Assembly (NCBI GenBank): GCA_021772975.1 | Contig: JAJFKY010000013.1 | Coordinates: 1 to 64,000 of the forward strand | Source of the DNA: Gammaproteobacteria bacterium | GTDB lineage: Bacteria > Pseudomonadota > Gammaproteobacteria > Xanthomonadales > Wenzhouxiangellaceae | Direction of reading: 5' to 3' | DNA length: 64,000 nucleotides | Shown here: positions 52,211-61,197 of the stretch, one piece after another | How positions within the stretch are numbered: the stretch's first letter is position 1 | Layout of the letters: each line of letters begins with the position of its first letter | Notes under the pieces: generated by a model | What the model was told of the DNA's origin: nothing | Databases searched by the model: none | Seen by the model: the letters and a program-made list of their open reading frames with translations, nothing else | Translations under genes and position numbers: made by a program

Positions 52211-53278
52211 TCAGATAATCTGAAATTTAACCCGGGATTTAACCTGGCAGACCAGCTCGTAGGCAATGGTATCCGACCAGGCCGCCACTTCTTCCACCGC
52301 GATGTGCTGGCCCCACAGTTCCACCGGATCACCTACTTTGGCCTGGCTGTCGCGCGGCAGTGCAATGGTCAGCATATCCATCGATGGAATGCCGGCGATC
52401 TGGGCACGGTGTCCGGCCACCCATACCGGTGTGCCGTCGCGGACATGCCGTGGATAACCATCACCATAGCCGATCGCAACCACGCCGATCCGGATTGCCT
52501 GCCGGCATTCAAAGCGTGACCCGTAACCCACCCGGTCACCCGCCTGACAATCCCGCATGGCAATTAATTCGCTGCTCAATTGCATAACTGGCTGCAGTCC
52601 CAGCTGGTCACCCGTCTGATCAGTAAACGGTGAGATACCGTATAGCATGATCCCCGGCCTGATCCAGTCACGCCGCGTCTCGGGCAACGACCAGGCGGCG
52701 GCGGAATTGGCGATACTGTGCGCAGCCATGAGACCGGCTACAGCCTGATCAAACTGTTTTAACTGCCTCGCATTAGCGGAACAATCCCGCTCAGAGTTGG
52801 CCAGATGAGTCATCAGTACCACGGGTTGCTGTACCCGGGGCTGCAGCTTGTGCAGCAGGTTTGCCGCATCGGCTGCCGGAAATCCCAGGCGATGCATCCC
52901 GGTATCCAGTTTCAGCCAGGCCTGCTCAAGCTGAATCTCTCCGGCTTGATCCAGGACCTGAAGCTGATGCGCGGCATGCATCACCGGCACCAGTTGCTCC
53001 CGGCAGACTCCGGCCAGCTCATCCTGATTATGAAAACCTTCCAGTACCAGGATCGGCGCTGCAATGCCGCTATGACGTAAATTCAGCCCCTCTTCCACCG
53101 TTGCCACGGCCAGCATATCCGCGCCGTGCAGAGCTTTGGCGGCGGTTAACAGACCGTGGCCGTAACCATCGGCCTTGATCACCGCCACCACCCGTGCCTG
53201 CGGCGCACGCTGGCGCAGCATCCGCAGGTTGTGTTGCAGTGCGCGGGGATTGATCCTTGCAATGGTGGAGCGGCTCAT
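52211..53278 (-). CDS. alr: Alanine racemase
   Basis: This 355-aa PLP enzyme supplies D-alanine for peptidoglycan. Lys35 in VAVIKADGYGHGL binds PLP; the second catalytic residue is the Tyr in RVGYGSRFE. WIRPGIMLYGISPF and VAIGYGDGYPR are typical. It lies downstream of dnaB with a 113-bp gap, the usual rpsF-rpsR-rplI-dnaB-alr order. Confidence 0.95.
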   Translation of the reverse strand: MSRSTIARINPRALQHNLRMLRQRAPQARVVAVIKADGYGHGLLTAAKALHGADMLAVATVEEGLNLRHSGIAAPILVLEGFHNQDELAGVCREQLVPVMHAAHQLQVLDQAGEIQLEQAWLKLDTGMHRLGFPAADAANLLHKLQPRVQQPVVLMTHLANSERDCSANARQLKQFDQAVAGLMAAHSIANSAAAWSLPETRRDWIRPGIMLYGISPFTDQTGDQLGLQPVMQLSSELIAMRDCQAGDRVGYGSRFECRQAIRIGVVAIGYGDGYPRHVRDGTPVWVAGHRAQIAGIPSMDMLTIALPRDSQAKVGDPVELWGQHIAVEEVAAWSDTIAYELVCQVKSRVKFQII

Positions 53279-53391
53279 AGCGCTTTCAGTCAGGCAACCT
53301 GTGTTTTAATCTGCCGGTAATCATAAGCGCTCTGTTGTACGGCACTAGAGCATTTATATCAGTACCGGCACCGCAGGCCAGCTCAGCTTGT

Positions 53392-54774
<1,383 letters not shown>

Positions 54775-54831
54775 GGCTGACGGTCACACTGTCCGGCGCG
54801 GATAAGCAAGCTTCACTTCGCCAGCCGCTGG

Positions 54832-55284
54832 TCAGACTTCTTCGCCGATGACTACCACTTTCACGATGCATTCCACATCTGCGTGCAGTTGCAGCGGAAC
54901 ATCATATTCACCGGGTACCCGAATCGGCCCTTCACCCATGGTCACTTCGCTCTTGGCCACCGCATAACCTTTTTCGGTCAGGTGTTCGGCCAACTCGCGC
55001 GCGCCAATGGAGCCGTACAAACGGCCTTCCGGACTGGTATTGGCGGTAATCTCAACGGTATATTCCGCCAACGCGTCCTTGCGCGCCTGGGCGGCCGCGA
55101 GCTTACCTGACTCAGCCTGCTCCAGCTCTGCCTTGCGAGCTTCAAAAGCCGCCAGATTATCGGCCGTTGCCGGTACCGCTTTACCGGTCGGCAGCAAATA
55201 ATTACGGCCATAGCCGGGCTTTACATTAACCTTGTCGCCAAGACCGCCAAGGTTTTGTACTTTTTCAAGCAAAATCAATTCCAT
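54832..55284 (-). CDS. rplI: Ribosomal protein bL9
   Basis: This 150-aa two-domain 50S protein begins [20 protein letters not shown] with the conserved GYGRNYLLP, a long connecting helix, and the C-terminal domain [14 protein letters not shown]. The start at 55284 is family-typical; a longer in-frame start overlaps rpsR. It is the third gene of the rpsF-rpsR-rplI unit. Confidence 0.96.
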   Translation of the reverse strand: MELILLEKVQNLGGLGDKVNVKPGYGRNYLLPTGKAVPATADNLAAFEARKAELEQAESGKLAAAQARKDALAEYTVEITANTSPEGRLYGSIGARELAEHLTEKGYAVAKSEVTMGEGPIRVPGEYDVPLQLHADVECIVKVVVIGEEV

Positions 55285-55294
55285 GACAGTAACC

Positions 55295-55519
55295 TCAATG
55301 ATTATCGGTATACGGCAGCAGCGCCAGATAACGGGCACGCTTGACGGCAGTCGATAACTGGCGCTGATAGCGGGCTTTGGTGCCGGTGATGCGGCTGGGG
55401 ACAATTTTTCCGGTATCGCCGATAAACTGACGCAGAATCTTCAGATCCTTGTAATCGACCTGATCAATACCTTCCGCGGAAAAACGGCAATATTTACGAC
55501 GTCGGAAATTTCTAGCCAT
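55295..55519 (-). CDS. rpsR: Ribosomal protein bS18
   Basis: This 74-aa 30S protein has the family sequence [19 protein letters not shown] and [20 protein letters not shown]. It lies 2 bp after rpsF. Its complex with S6 is the unit that can bind the leader RNA of this operon in many bacteria. Confidence 0.97.
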   Translation of the reverse strand: MARNFRRRKYCRFSAEGIDQVDYKDLKILRQFIGDTGKIVPSRITGTKARYQRQLSTAVKRARYLALLPYTDNH

Positions 55520-55521
55520 GT

Positions 55522-56001
55522 TTATTGCTCCTCATCGCTGTTTTTATCATCACTATCGTCAGCAGCATCTTCATTATCGCTGTCTGCATTTTGATTATCG
55601 CTTGCTGCACTTTCAGCTCTGCTGTCATCACGGCTGACGGAACGATGTTCACTGCGTTTACGGCTGCGCTGATCTTCTTCTTCAGTCTCCACCATAATAC
55701 TGGATTTATCCGTCATGGCATCCTGCTGACGGATGGTCAGATGGCGCAGAATGGCATCGTTGAAACGGAATATGCCTTCCAGCTCATCCAGCAACTCCTG
55801 ACCGCATTCGATATTCATCAGCACGTAATGCGCTTTAGCCACCTTGGCAATCGGATACGCCAGCATACGCCGGCCCCAGTCTTCCAGACGATGTACGCTG
55901 CCGCCACTGTTTTCCACCAGTGTGCGATAGCGGTCTATCATTCCGGGCACCTGTTCACTCTGGTCAGGGTGGACCAGAAACACTATCTCATAATGTCTCA
56001 T
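55522..56001 (-). CDS. rpsF: Ribosomal protein bS6 with a long acidic tail
   Basis: This 159-aa 30S protein starts [20 protein letters not shown] and contains the conserved [20 protein letters not shown]. After about residue 100 it carries a 55-residue low-complexity tail rich in Asp, Glu, Ser and Asn (ending [12 protein letters not shown]), clearly longer than in E. coli, where a short tail receives glutamates from RimK. It heads the rpsF-rpsR-rplI unit and has a good promoter and a structured leader. Confidence 0.96.
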   Translation of the reverse strand: MRHYEIVFLVHPDQSEQVPGMIDRYRTLVENSGGSVHRLEDWGRRMLAYPIAKVAKAHYVLMNIECGQELLDELEGIFRFNDAILRHLTIRQQDAMTDKSSIMVETEEEDQRSRKRSEHRSVSRDDSRAESAASDNQNADSDNEDAADDSDDKNSDEEQ

Positions 56002-56099
56002 TGTGACTCCTTATGGGTTCACTGACCGGCTGTTAAAGCCGACCGGAAGCCTCCCGATCAATCTCACGGTGAGGCAAGGATTACCCGCGTTAACGGGAC
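56002..56099 (-). promoter_or_regulatory. Structured leader of rpsF, possible S6:S18 binding site
   Basis: The roughly 100-nt leader contains three small hairpins on the minus strand: CCCG...CGGG (56097-56084), CTCA-CCG-TGAG (56073-56063) and a GGCT...AGCC stem near the start codon. The S6:S18 autoregulatory element known in many bacteria uses an exposed CCG next to a hairpin, as the second hairpin offers. The assignment is tentative. Confidence 0.35.
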
Positions 56100-56105
56100 C
56101 GCGTA

Positions 56106-56134
56106 GTATGCGCAATTCCAGCGCGCCGTGCAAG
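56106..56134 (-). promoter_or_regulatory. Promoter of rpsF-rpsR-rplI
   Basis: On the minus strand TTGCAC (56134-56129) and CATACT (56111-56106) are separated by 17 bp, giving a start near 56099. Confidence 0.6.
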
Positions 56135-56157
56135 TTAATGCCAATCCCCTACGGCAT

Positions 56158-56166
56158 TGCTATACT
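56158..56166 (+). promoter_or_regulatory. Extended -10 promoter for the putative lipoprotein gene
   Basis: TGCTATACT is an extended -10 element (TGN followed by a TATAAT-like hexamer) 46 bp before the start codon. No clear -35 is present, which extended -10 promoters can do without. Confidence 0.4.
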
Positions 56167-56211
56167 TGTTGTCAAGCTTATAGATGACATTGCAGGGACG
56201 CAGGGGAGTTG

Positions 56212-56829
56212 ATGCCAATGTTTAGAACAGTTATAGCCTGTGCATTCGTTATGATGATGACAAGCATCGGATGCGACAACGGCGGTCACCCGGCCGATCA
56301 GAACAGCACAGCCGAAGTCACTTCCGAGGCCCCCTCAGGGCTTGACTCGGACACCACCACTTACACTGACCCCTTTGTCTATTGTGAAGCCAGGCAAAAA
56401 CTGGACGAACCAGGCTCTGACTATACCGGCACAGCGGTGCCTGAAGCCATCGCCGCCAGTATGCAGCAGCAACTGGGAGAGTCCGGGCAACCACTGGACA
56501 ACTGGGAGCCCGAACAGATTCAATGGCGCTGCATGACCGGTAAAGTGTATGCCTGTATCCCGCGCAACGACATGGACTGTGCGGTCAAACTCAATTTTAG
56601 CCGGGTGGGATCAAGCGAAATGAAGGATTTCTGTCGCACTAACCCTAACCGGCCGAATATCCCGGAAACAGTCGTAGCGCAGGAATCTCCCTACCAGTGG
56701 CTGTGCGATGGTGATAAACCGATGGTTAAAAGTCAGCAGGCTGAAGCCGACCAGGCCGGCTTTAATGCCGCTATGTGGCTGTTAATTGAACCGCCTCCGC
56801 AGGAAACTCTGGAGCAAGCCGAGGCTTGA
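56212..56829 (+). CDS. Putative small lipoprotein of unknown function
   Basis: This 205-aa protein has a hydrophobic start and a lipobox-like TSIGC near residue 23, so it is probably exported and lipidated, although the residue at -3 is not ideal. The mature part is acidic and has several cysteines (FVYCEARQKL, WRCMTGKVYACIP, DMDCAVK, DFCRTN, WLCDGD) that could form disulfides. No family is recognised. The start at 56212 follows GGGGAG. It is the last gene before the RiPP cluster; there is no evidence that it belongs to it. Confidence 0.6.
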   Translation: MPMFRTVIACAFVMMMTSIGCDNGGHPADQNSTAEVTSEAPSGLDSDTTTYTDPFVYCEARQKLDEPGSDYTGTAVPEAIAASMQQQLGESGQPLDNWEPEQIQWRCMTGKVYACIPRNDMDCAVKLNFSRVGSSEMKDFCRTNPNRPNIPETVVAQESPYQWLCDGDKPMVKSQQAEADQAGFNAAMWLLIEPPPQETLEQAEA

Positions 56830-57141
56830 GTTCTATGCTGTCACAGATCGGCCACAGGTTCGCCGACAATAGCATCACGGTGTGTTCCGGACAGCAGATG
56901 TGTTTCAGACAGCCACTGCTGGTCCAACTGTAACTGGACCTGACCGCCAGACTCTGGTGATCTGGATTAAAGTCTTGTCGCAATGCTCACAGCGCTACGC
57001 TAAGATGATCACACACACGTGAAATGCGCTGTGCGGTCATGGTCTCAGCGACATCAGCGCATTGATTTTGACAGCTATTCGGGATCGGAATACGATCATT
57101 GAACTGATGAAATGGACTGTCATTGCTAATGGAGAAGCCTC
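56830..57141 (+). other. 312-bp region upstream of the RiPP precursor
   Basis: It holds the precursor promoter (57068-57096) near its right end. A 32-codon frame starting at 56834 has no ribosome binding site and is not credible. Nothing else is seen. Confidence 0.5.
57068..57096 (+). promoter_or_regulatory. Promoter of the thiopeptide-type precursor
   Basis: A perfect -35 TTGACA (57068-57073) and TACGAT (57091-57096) are spaced by exactly 17 bp, placing the start near 57103 and leaving a leader of about 39 nt. Confidence 0.65.
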
Positions 57142-57315
57142 ATGTCAGACGCAACAAACCTTACCTCAACGGACTTCAGTGATATCGACTTAAGCGAAAT
57201 TGACCTCTTTGACGTCGAGGTTATAGAAGCTTCTGACTCGATCGCGGCACCGGAAACAGGCGCTTCATGCCGGACCGTGATCTATTCATGCAGCTGCAGT
57301 GTCTCGCCTACCTGA
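57142..57315 (+). CDS. Thiopeptide-type RiPP precursor peptide
   Basis: This 57-aa peptide starts at ATG 57142, seven bases after GGAG. The leader is acidic and helical-looking (DFSDIDLSEIDLFDVEVIEA), as in thiopeptide leaders. After the Gly-Ala at residues 40-41 follows the 16-residue core SCRTVIYSCSCSVSPT. Aligned without gaps to the 26-membered-ring thiopeptide cores, Ser1, Cys2, Thr4, Cys9, Ser10 and Cys11 coincide. The expected products are thiazoles at Cys2, Cys9 and Cys11, dehydroalanines from serines, and a pyridine or piperidine made from Ser1 and Ser10. Arg3, Val5, Ile6 and Tyr7 are not what characterised members have. The biosynthetic genes follow directly. That it is a substrate of these enzymes is inference from position, leader and core pattern. 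Confidence 0.8.
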   Translation: MSDATNLTSTDFSDIDLSEIDLFDVEVIEASDSIAAPETGASCRTVIYSCSCSVSPT

Positions 57316-57384
57316 CAGAACACCCTGATTGATCAAGCTCGGCGGCCTGACCGCTTAATGCTCATTAGGCGTCCTTCATTCCGA

Positions 57385-57414
57385 GGTTATTGCATAACCC
57401 ACGTTTAACACGTG
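57385..57414 (+). other. Tandem hairpins between precursor and biosynthetic genes
   Basis: GGTTAT-TGC-ATAACC (57385-57399) and CACGT-TTAAC-ACGTG (57400-57414) are two adjacent perfect hairpins without a T-run. In many RiPP clusters such structures attenuate read-through, so that precursor mRNA exceeds enzyme mRNA; this is the likely role here. The remaining part of 57316-57447 shows nothing else. Confidence 0.5.
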
Positions 57415-57447
57415 TATTGCGGCAAGCTTATTGCAGGGAGTTGAAGT

Positions 57448-60117
57448 TTGGGAAAGCGCCTCATTGCTCTCCCTTTTGTGGTGTTCAGAATGGCTGGTCT
57501 GCCAGCCAAAGCGGCCACATTTTCAAGCGGCGAGATCGTGGCCGCGCTGCGTGCTGAACAACGCCTGGAGCAAGCTATCGCAAACCTGAGTGGACCGGTT
57601 TGCGACAAACTTGCGACCTGGCTTCCCACTGTTTACGATCACAGCCAGAAGCTTGGCCGCGCGCTGCTGCAGGTCAAGCGCGACCTGTTTAATACCCGCT
57701 GCCCTTCCGCGACTGCTGTAGCAGCCCTGTCAACAAAACTGCCCGCGGACTTAGATAAGACAATCCATGAGTTGATAGCGCTTATCTCCAACTTGAATGA
57801 CATCAATGCCAGTCGGGAGGCTATCTATGCCCGGGAGACAGCTGCTGCCCATCTCAAAATACAGGCACAATTCGGTCATCAGAACCTGCAACGCGCCATT
57901 GAGATCAGCAATCCCAGCCTGTATGACAAACTGGTTAACCTGCAGCGGCACAAAACCCGCGTTTCTAATAGAGACCAGAAATTACTCAGCACCAATCTGG
58001 CGCGTTATGTTCTGCGCTCAGCCCGCAAGACCAGCCCACTGTCTTCTTTTGGTTTGGTCGCACTGGGCCGGTGGACGGACACCGCCTGGCCGCCACCCGA
58101 TGATGATCCGCTTGTCCAGCTGCCAGCTGATACCGAATGGACCACTCGCGCGCGTATCGCGGCCGTTGAATATATCGTCTACCAACTGCTTGCCCGCTAT
58201 CATGACATTGATCCCCGCTGCGAGGTCATGCTGAATAAAAGCCTGATGCTGGATGGTGCAACCTACACCTGGCTGCGCATTGAGATAGACGATTCTCCCG
58301 AATCGCCCACCCGGGGCACCCGTGTTGCCAGGGTTCGCAGCCGCGCTCAGTTCATTACCTTACTGCAGCGCCTGTTCAACTCCACCGATGCAGCCGCATT
58401 ACCACTGATGCAAATCCACAGCACTCTGCTGGAGTTACTTGGCCCGGGCAGCGCAGCGCGAGTGGATGAATTACTGCTCACCGCATGGCGCCAAAACCTG
58501 CTGCAGCCTGATCTGCCTGCTGATGATGACACCGCAACATGGAGCAGATCAGCGCTGGCATGCCTGGTTACCGCACGCCGGGAAGCGGTATTACCCGCAC
58601 TGGAAGAATTTTTTGACGCCGTGCATGCACCACGGGCCACTCCAGGCTATGTTCACGCCGCCGAACAGGCTTTCAGCAACCTGCTGGGGGCGGGCGGCAT
58701 TATCGCGCCGAGCACCAGCTTTCGGCCGATATTGTTTGAGGATTGCACCCTGCCACCACTCAGCTGCGAACTATCGCGCGGATTGCTGAACTCGGTTCAA
58801 CCGGAGCTGACAGCCCTACTCCAGGCAATGCCCATCCTGAACTGTGATTCGCCACTGGCCATTTTTCGGCGTCGCATCAGCAACTTCTTCCGTGCCCGCT
58901 ACGGCGAGGATGGCATCTGTACTGACGTTTACGCATTCGTCAGTGCATTTGCCCAACATCTGGAAAAATTATCCACCGCGAAATCACAAAATACCGCCTC
59001 GGGGGAGATCACCTCCTCGACCGAAGAATCACCAAAAGTGGATGAAGGGCTGCTTAAACTTCGCGCCGAGCTATTGCAGCATTTTGCCGCTCGAGCCCAT
59101 TCATCCTTACCAGTCAGTTTTTCTGTAGCTGAGCTTGAGCCATTTCTGGCATGTCTGCCGGATAGCGCCGTCAAGCGCTCCTGCTCGCAAATGTTTTTCC
59201 TCCAGCCGGTGCCGGACGGCAAAAATTACCTGCTCGCTCTGAATCAGATTTATCCTGGGGCTTGCGCCACTATTTCGCGCTTTCTGCCCGACCACCCGGA
59301 TGTCACCGGGCCAATCCGTGAGTACCTAACCAGCATTGCCGATACCGGAGGCTATCTTGAGCTGCCCGGCTCGTTCGGGTTCAACGTCAATATTCACCCA
59401 CAAATCGCTGCACAAGCAGTTTCAATACCACCGTTCGCGACGCCGTCAGAACAGCAGACCGTTAACCTTGACAGTCTCCGCCTGCAGCATTCCAGCGAAC
59501 GTGATGAGCTTGCCTTTATCGATCAGGATGGACAGGCAGTGGATATTCTCTATCTGAGCCTGATGACACCACTGCTGTTGCCGAAAATGCAGCAAGTGAT
59601 CACCGCGCTGGCCTTCAATACTGATCGGCTGGATGGTTTTTCATCACAACTGCTGGCGCATCTCGCAGCGGATTTTGATGGCGAGATCGAGCTTCCACGA
59701 ATGCAGCTGGGTAAGCTGATCATCGTGCGTCGACTACTCGGTGCGCGTCACTCGCTATTGCCTTCCGCCCGCTTGAGCAACTGCAGCTTTTTCATTGACT
59801 TCAATGCCTGGGCGGATACCAGGAACCTGCCTCGCTATCTGTTTTTTCAACGGCTGACCATTGCAGCTCGCTGGTCACCGGACAGCTCCGATGATCGGAC
59901 CCATACATGGCCTTCCGTGCGCCTGGCCAAGCCCATGCCCTTAGACCGGGAATGTCCGGTCGCCGTGCAAATTTTGCAACGCAGTCTGGCTGCCAGTGAG
60001 CTTGATGTGCTGTTCACCGAAGCATTGCCGGACGGCCAGCAGACAGGCTTGTACCGAGCTGGCGAGATGGTGGTTGGCGAACTGGGTTTCGAACTGACTC
60101 TGAAGAACTGCGCATGA
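57448..60117 (+). CDS. LanB-type dehydratase, glutamylation subunit (TbtB-like)
   Basis: This 889-aa protein belongs to the lantibiotic dehydratase N-terminal family, the part that uses glutamyl-tRNA to glutamylate Ser and Thr of the precursor. The start matches the family (ALPFVVFRMAGLPAKAATFS), with LARYVLRSARKTSPLSSFGLVALG as the most typical stretch (compare the R-x-x-x-R-x-T-P-F/L region of LanB proteins). Near the C-terminus, DFDGEIELPRMQLGKLIIVRR precedes the RLTIAARWS region. In lanthipeptide systems both domains are one chain; in thiopeptide systems they are separate, as here. TTG 57448 follows GGGAG and keeps the conserved N-terminus; ATG 57490 would cut it. It overlaps the next gene by 4 bp. 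Confidence 0.85.
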   Translation: MGKRLIALPFVVFRMAGLPAKAATFSSGEIVAALRAEQRLEQAIANLSGPVCDKLATWLPTVYDHSQKLGRALLQVKRDLFNTRCPSATAVAALSTKLPADLDKTIHELIALISNLNDINASREAIYARETAAAHLKIQAQFGHQNLQRAIEISNPSLYDKLVNLQRHKTRVSNRDQKLLSTNLARYVLRSARKTSPLSSFGLVALGRWTDTAWPPPDDDPLVQLPADTEWTTRARIAAVEYIVYQLLARYHDIDPRCEVMLNKSLMLDGATYTWLRIEIDDSPESPTRGTRVARVRSRAQFITLLQRLFNSTDAAALPLMQIHSTLLELLGPGSAARVDELLLTAWRQNLLQPDLPADDDTATWSRSALACLVTARREAVLPALEEFFDAVHAPRATPGYVHAAEQAFSNLLGAGGIIAPSTSFRPILFEDCTLPPLSCELSRGLLNSVQPELTALLQAMPILNCDSPLAIFRRRISNFFRARYGEDGICTDVYAFVSAFAQHLEKLSTAKSQNTASGEITSSTEESPKVDEGLLKLRAELLQHFAARAHSSLPVSFSVAELEPFLACLPDSAVKRSCSQMFFLQPVPDGKNYLLALNQIYPGACATISRFLPDHPDVTGPIREYLTSIADTGGYLELPGSFGFNVNIHPQIAAQAVSIPPFATPSEQQTVNLDSLRLQHSSERDELAFIDQDGQAVDILYLSLMTPLLLPKMQQVITALAFNTDRLDGFSSQLLAHLAADFDGEIELPRMQLGKLIIVRRLLGARHSLLPSARLSNCSFFIDFNAWADTRNLPRYLFFQRLTIAARWSPDSSDDRTHTWPSVRLAKPMPLDRECPVAVQILQRSLAASELDVLFTEALPDGQQTGLYRAGEMVVGELGFELTLKNCA

Positions 60118-61178
60118 GCCTGGAATATGGACTGCGGGTTAATCATCATGCCAGCGACCACGGCGAACTGATCATTGACGGCATTCGCCCGGCTTTGGCC
60201 GCGGTGCGTGCTCAACAGGGTTCATTGCCTGCCGCACTGCGGCCACACTGGCGTGATGGCCCCCATATTCTCATTGGCCTTGATCTGCAATCGGCATCAG
60301 AACCGAATGCCGCCTGGTCGCTGCTGCAGAGCGGTACTGAGTCCTGGCTGGATAGCCAGCCAGGACTGACCCCACCGCTGGACCCCGACGCCTATGCACG
60401 CAGAAGTCGTGAACTGGCGCAGGCTGAGTCGATCGAGTATGTCCCGCAACCACTGCGGCCTGATCATTCCATTGAGCGCGGTCAATTTCCTGTGTCAGCG
60501 CCGTTCGGCCAGCCAGAACTGGCGTTAATCCGGGATAGCTTCAAGGCTGCGGCACTTGACGATATATTCAGCCTGGTGGCAACAAGGTTGACATCTCCAC
60601 CTGCCGCGTTACTTGATTACGCTCGACTTATCGTCTGCCTGGAACACCTGAAATGGCGTGACGGATTGAATCTCTGGCCGCTTTCTCTACGCGGTCAGAC
60701 GCAGGTCATTGGCAAGGCCTTTCCCCAGATCAATAAAACATTTCCAGTGCTTGCGGAGAAACTGGAGCCGGCTTTTCTTGCTATGCTCGATAGCGAAGGT
60801 CTGCTGCAGGAAGATACTGCATTATCCCGGTCCAGCCGCCGCTGGATCAGCACACTACAACATACCTACGATAAACTGCTTGAGTTTGTCGATCGGAAAG
60901 ACAGGGATTTTTTTGCGGCGATGCATTTCGAAACTGATCATGCGCAGTCGGTCTATCTTGGCTGGATGAATCTCACCCCGCAACGGGCGGCAGATATCTT
61001 GTCGCAGCCTACCCATTTTGCTTATCGGATGCTGGTCAACCTGCTTTATGAACTGCTGCCTTCAATAGGCTTCTCAACGAGCCGGCGATTTTTCGTTTGC
61101 TACTTTATCACCAGGGTTCTCGACCACCACTATCCGGATATCGTCGGTCGTGCGAATCATGCGGGCAGTGTTCTTTAG
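60114..61178 (+). CDS. LanB C-terminal-type protein (elimination enzyme or pyridine synthase)
   Basis: This 354-aa protein is of the thiopeptide-type bacteriocin biosynthesis family (lantibiotic dehydratase C-terminal domain). Such stand-alone proteins either eliminate glutamate to give dehydroalanine (TbtC-like) or perform the [4+2] cycloaddition that makes the central six-membered ring (TbtD/TclM-like). The C-terminal helix region with MLVNLLYELLPSIGFSTSR, FVCYFITRVLDHHYPD and an earlier SVYLGWMNLTP fits the family. Sequence reading alone does not separate the two functions. A dehydratase needs an eliminator, so TbtC is the first guess and the cyclase would lie beyond the window. It is translationally coupled to the upstream LanB (ATGA). 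Confidence 0.72.
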   Translation: MSLEYGLRVNHHASDHGELIIDGIRPALAAVRAQQGSLPAALRPHWRDGPHILIGLDLQSASEPNAAWSLLQSGTESWLDSQPGLTPPLDPDAYARRSRELAQAESIEYVPQPLRPDHSIERGQFPVSAPFGQPELALIRDSFKAAALDDIFSLVATRLTSPPAALLDYARLIVCLEHLKWRDGLNLWPLSLRGQTQVIGKAFPQINKTFPVLAEKLEPAFLAMLDSEGLLQEDTALSRSSRRWISTLQHTYDKLLEFVDRKDRDFFAAMHFETDHAQSVYLGWMNLTPQRAADILSQPTHFAYRMLVNLLYELLPSIGFSTSRRFFVCYFITRVLDHHYPDIVGRANHAGSVL

Positions 61179-61197
61179 TCATGCTGAAGAGCCACCA

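Noticed and set aside
56834-56932. 32-codon frame between the lipoprotein and the RiPP precursor, considered as a second precursor
   Set aside because: It has no ribosome binding site and its sequence (ending QPLLVQL) lacks a leader-core layout; it also lies upstream of the cluster promoter.
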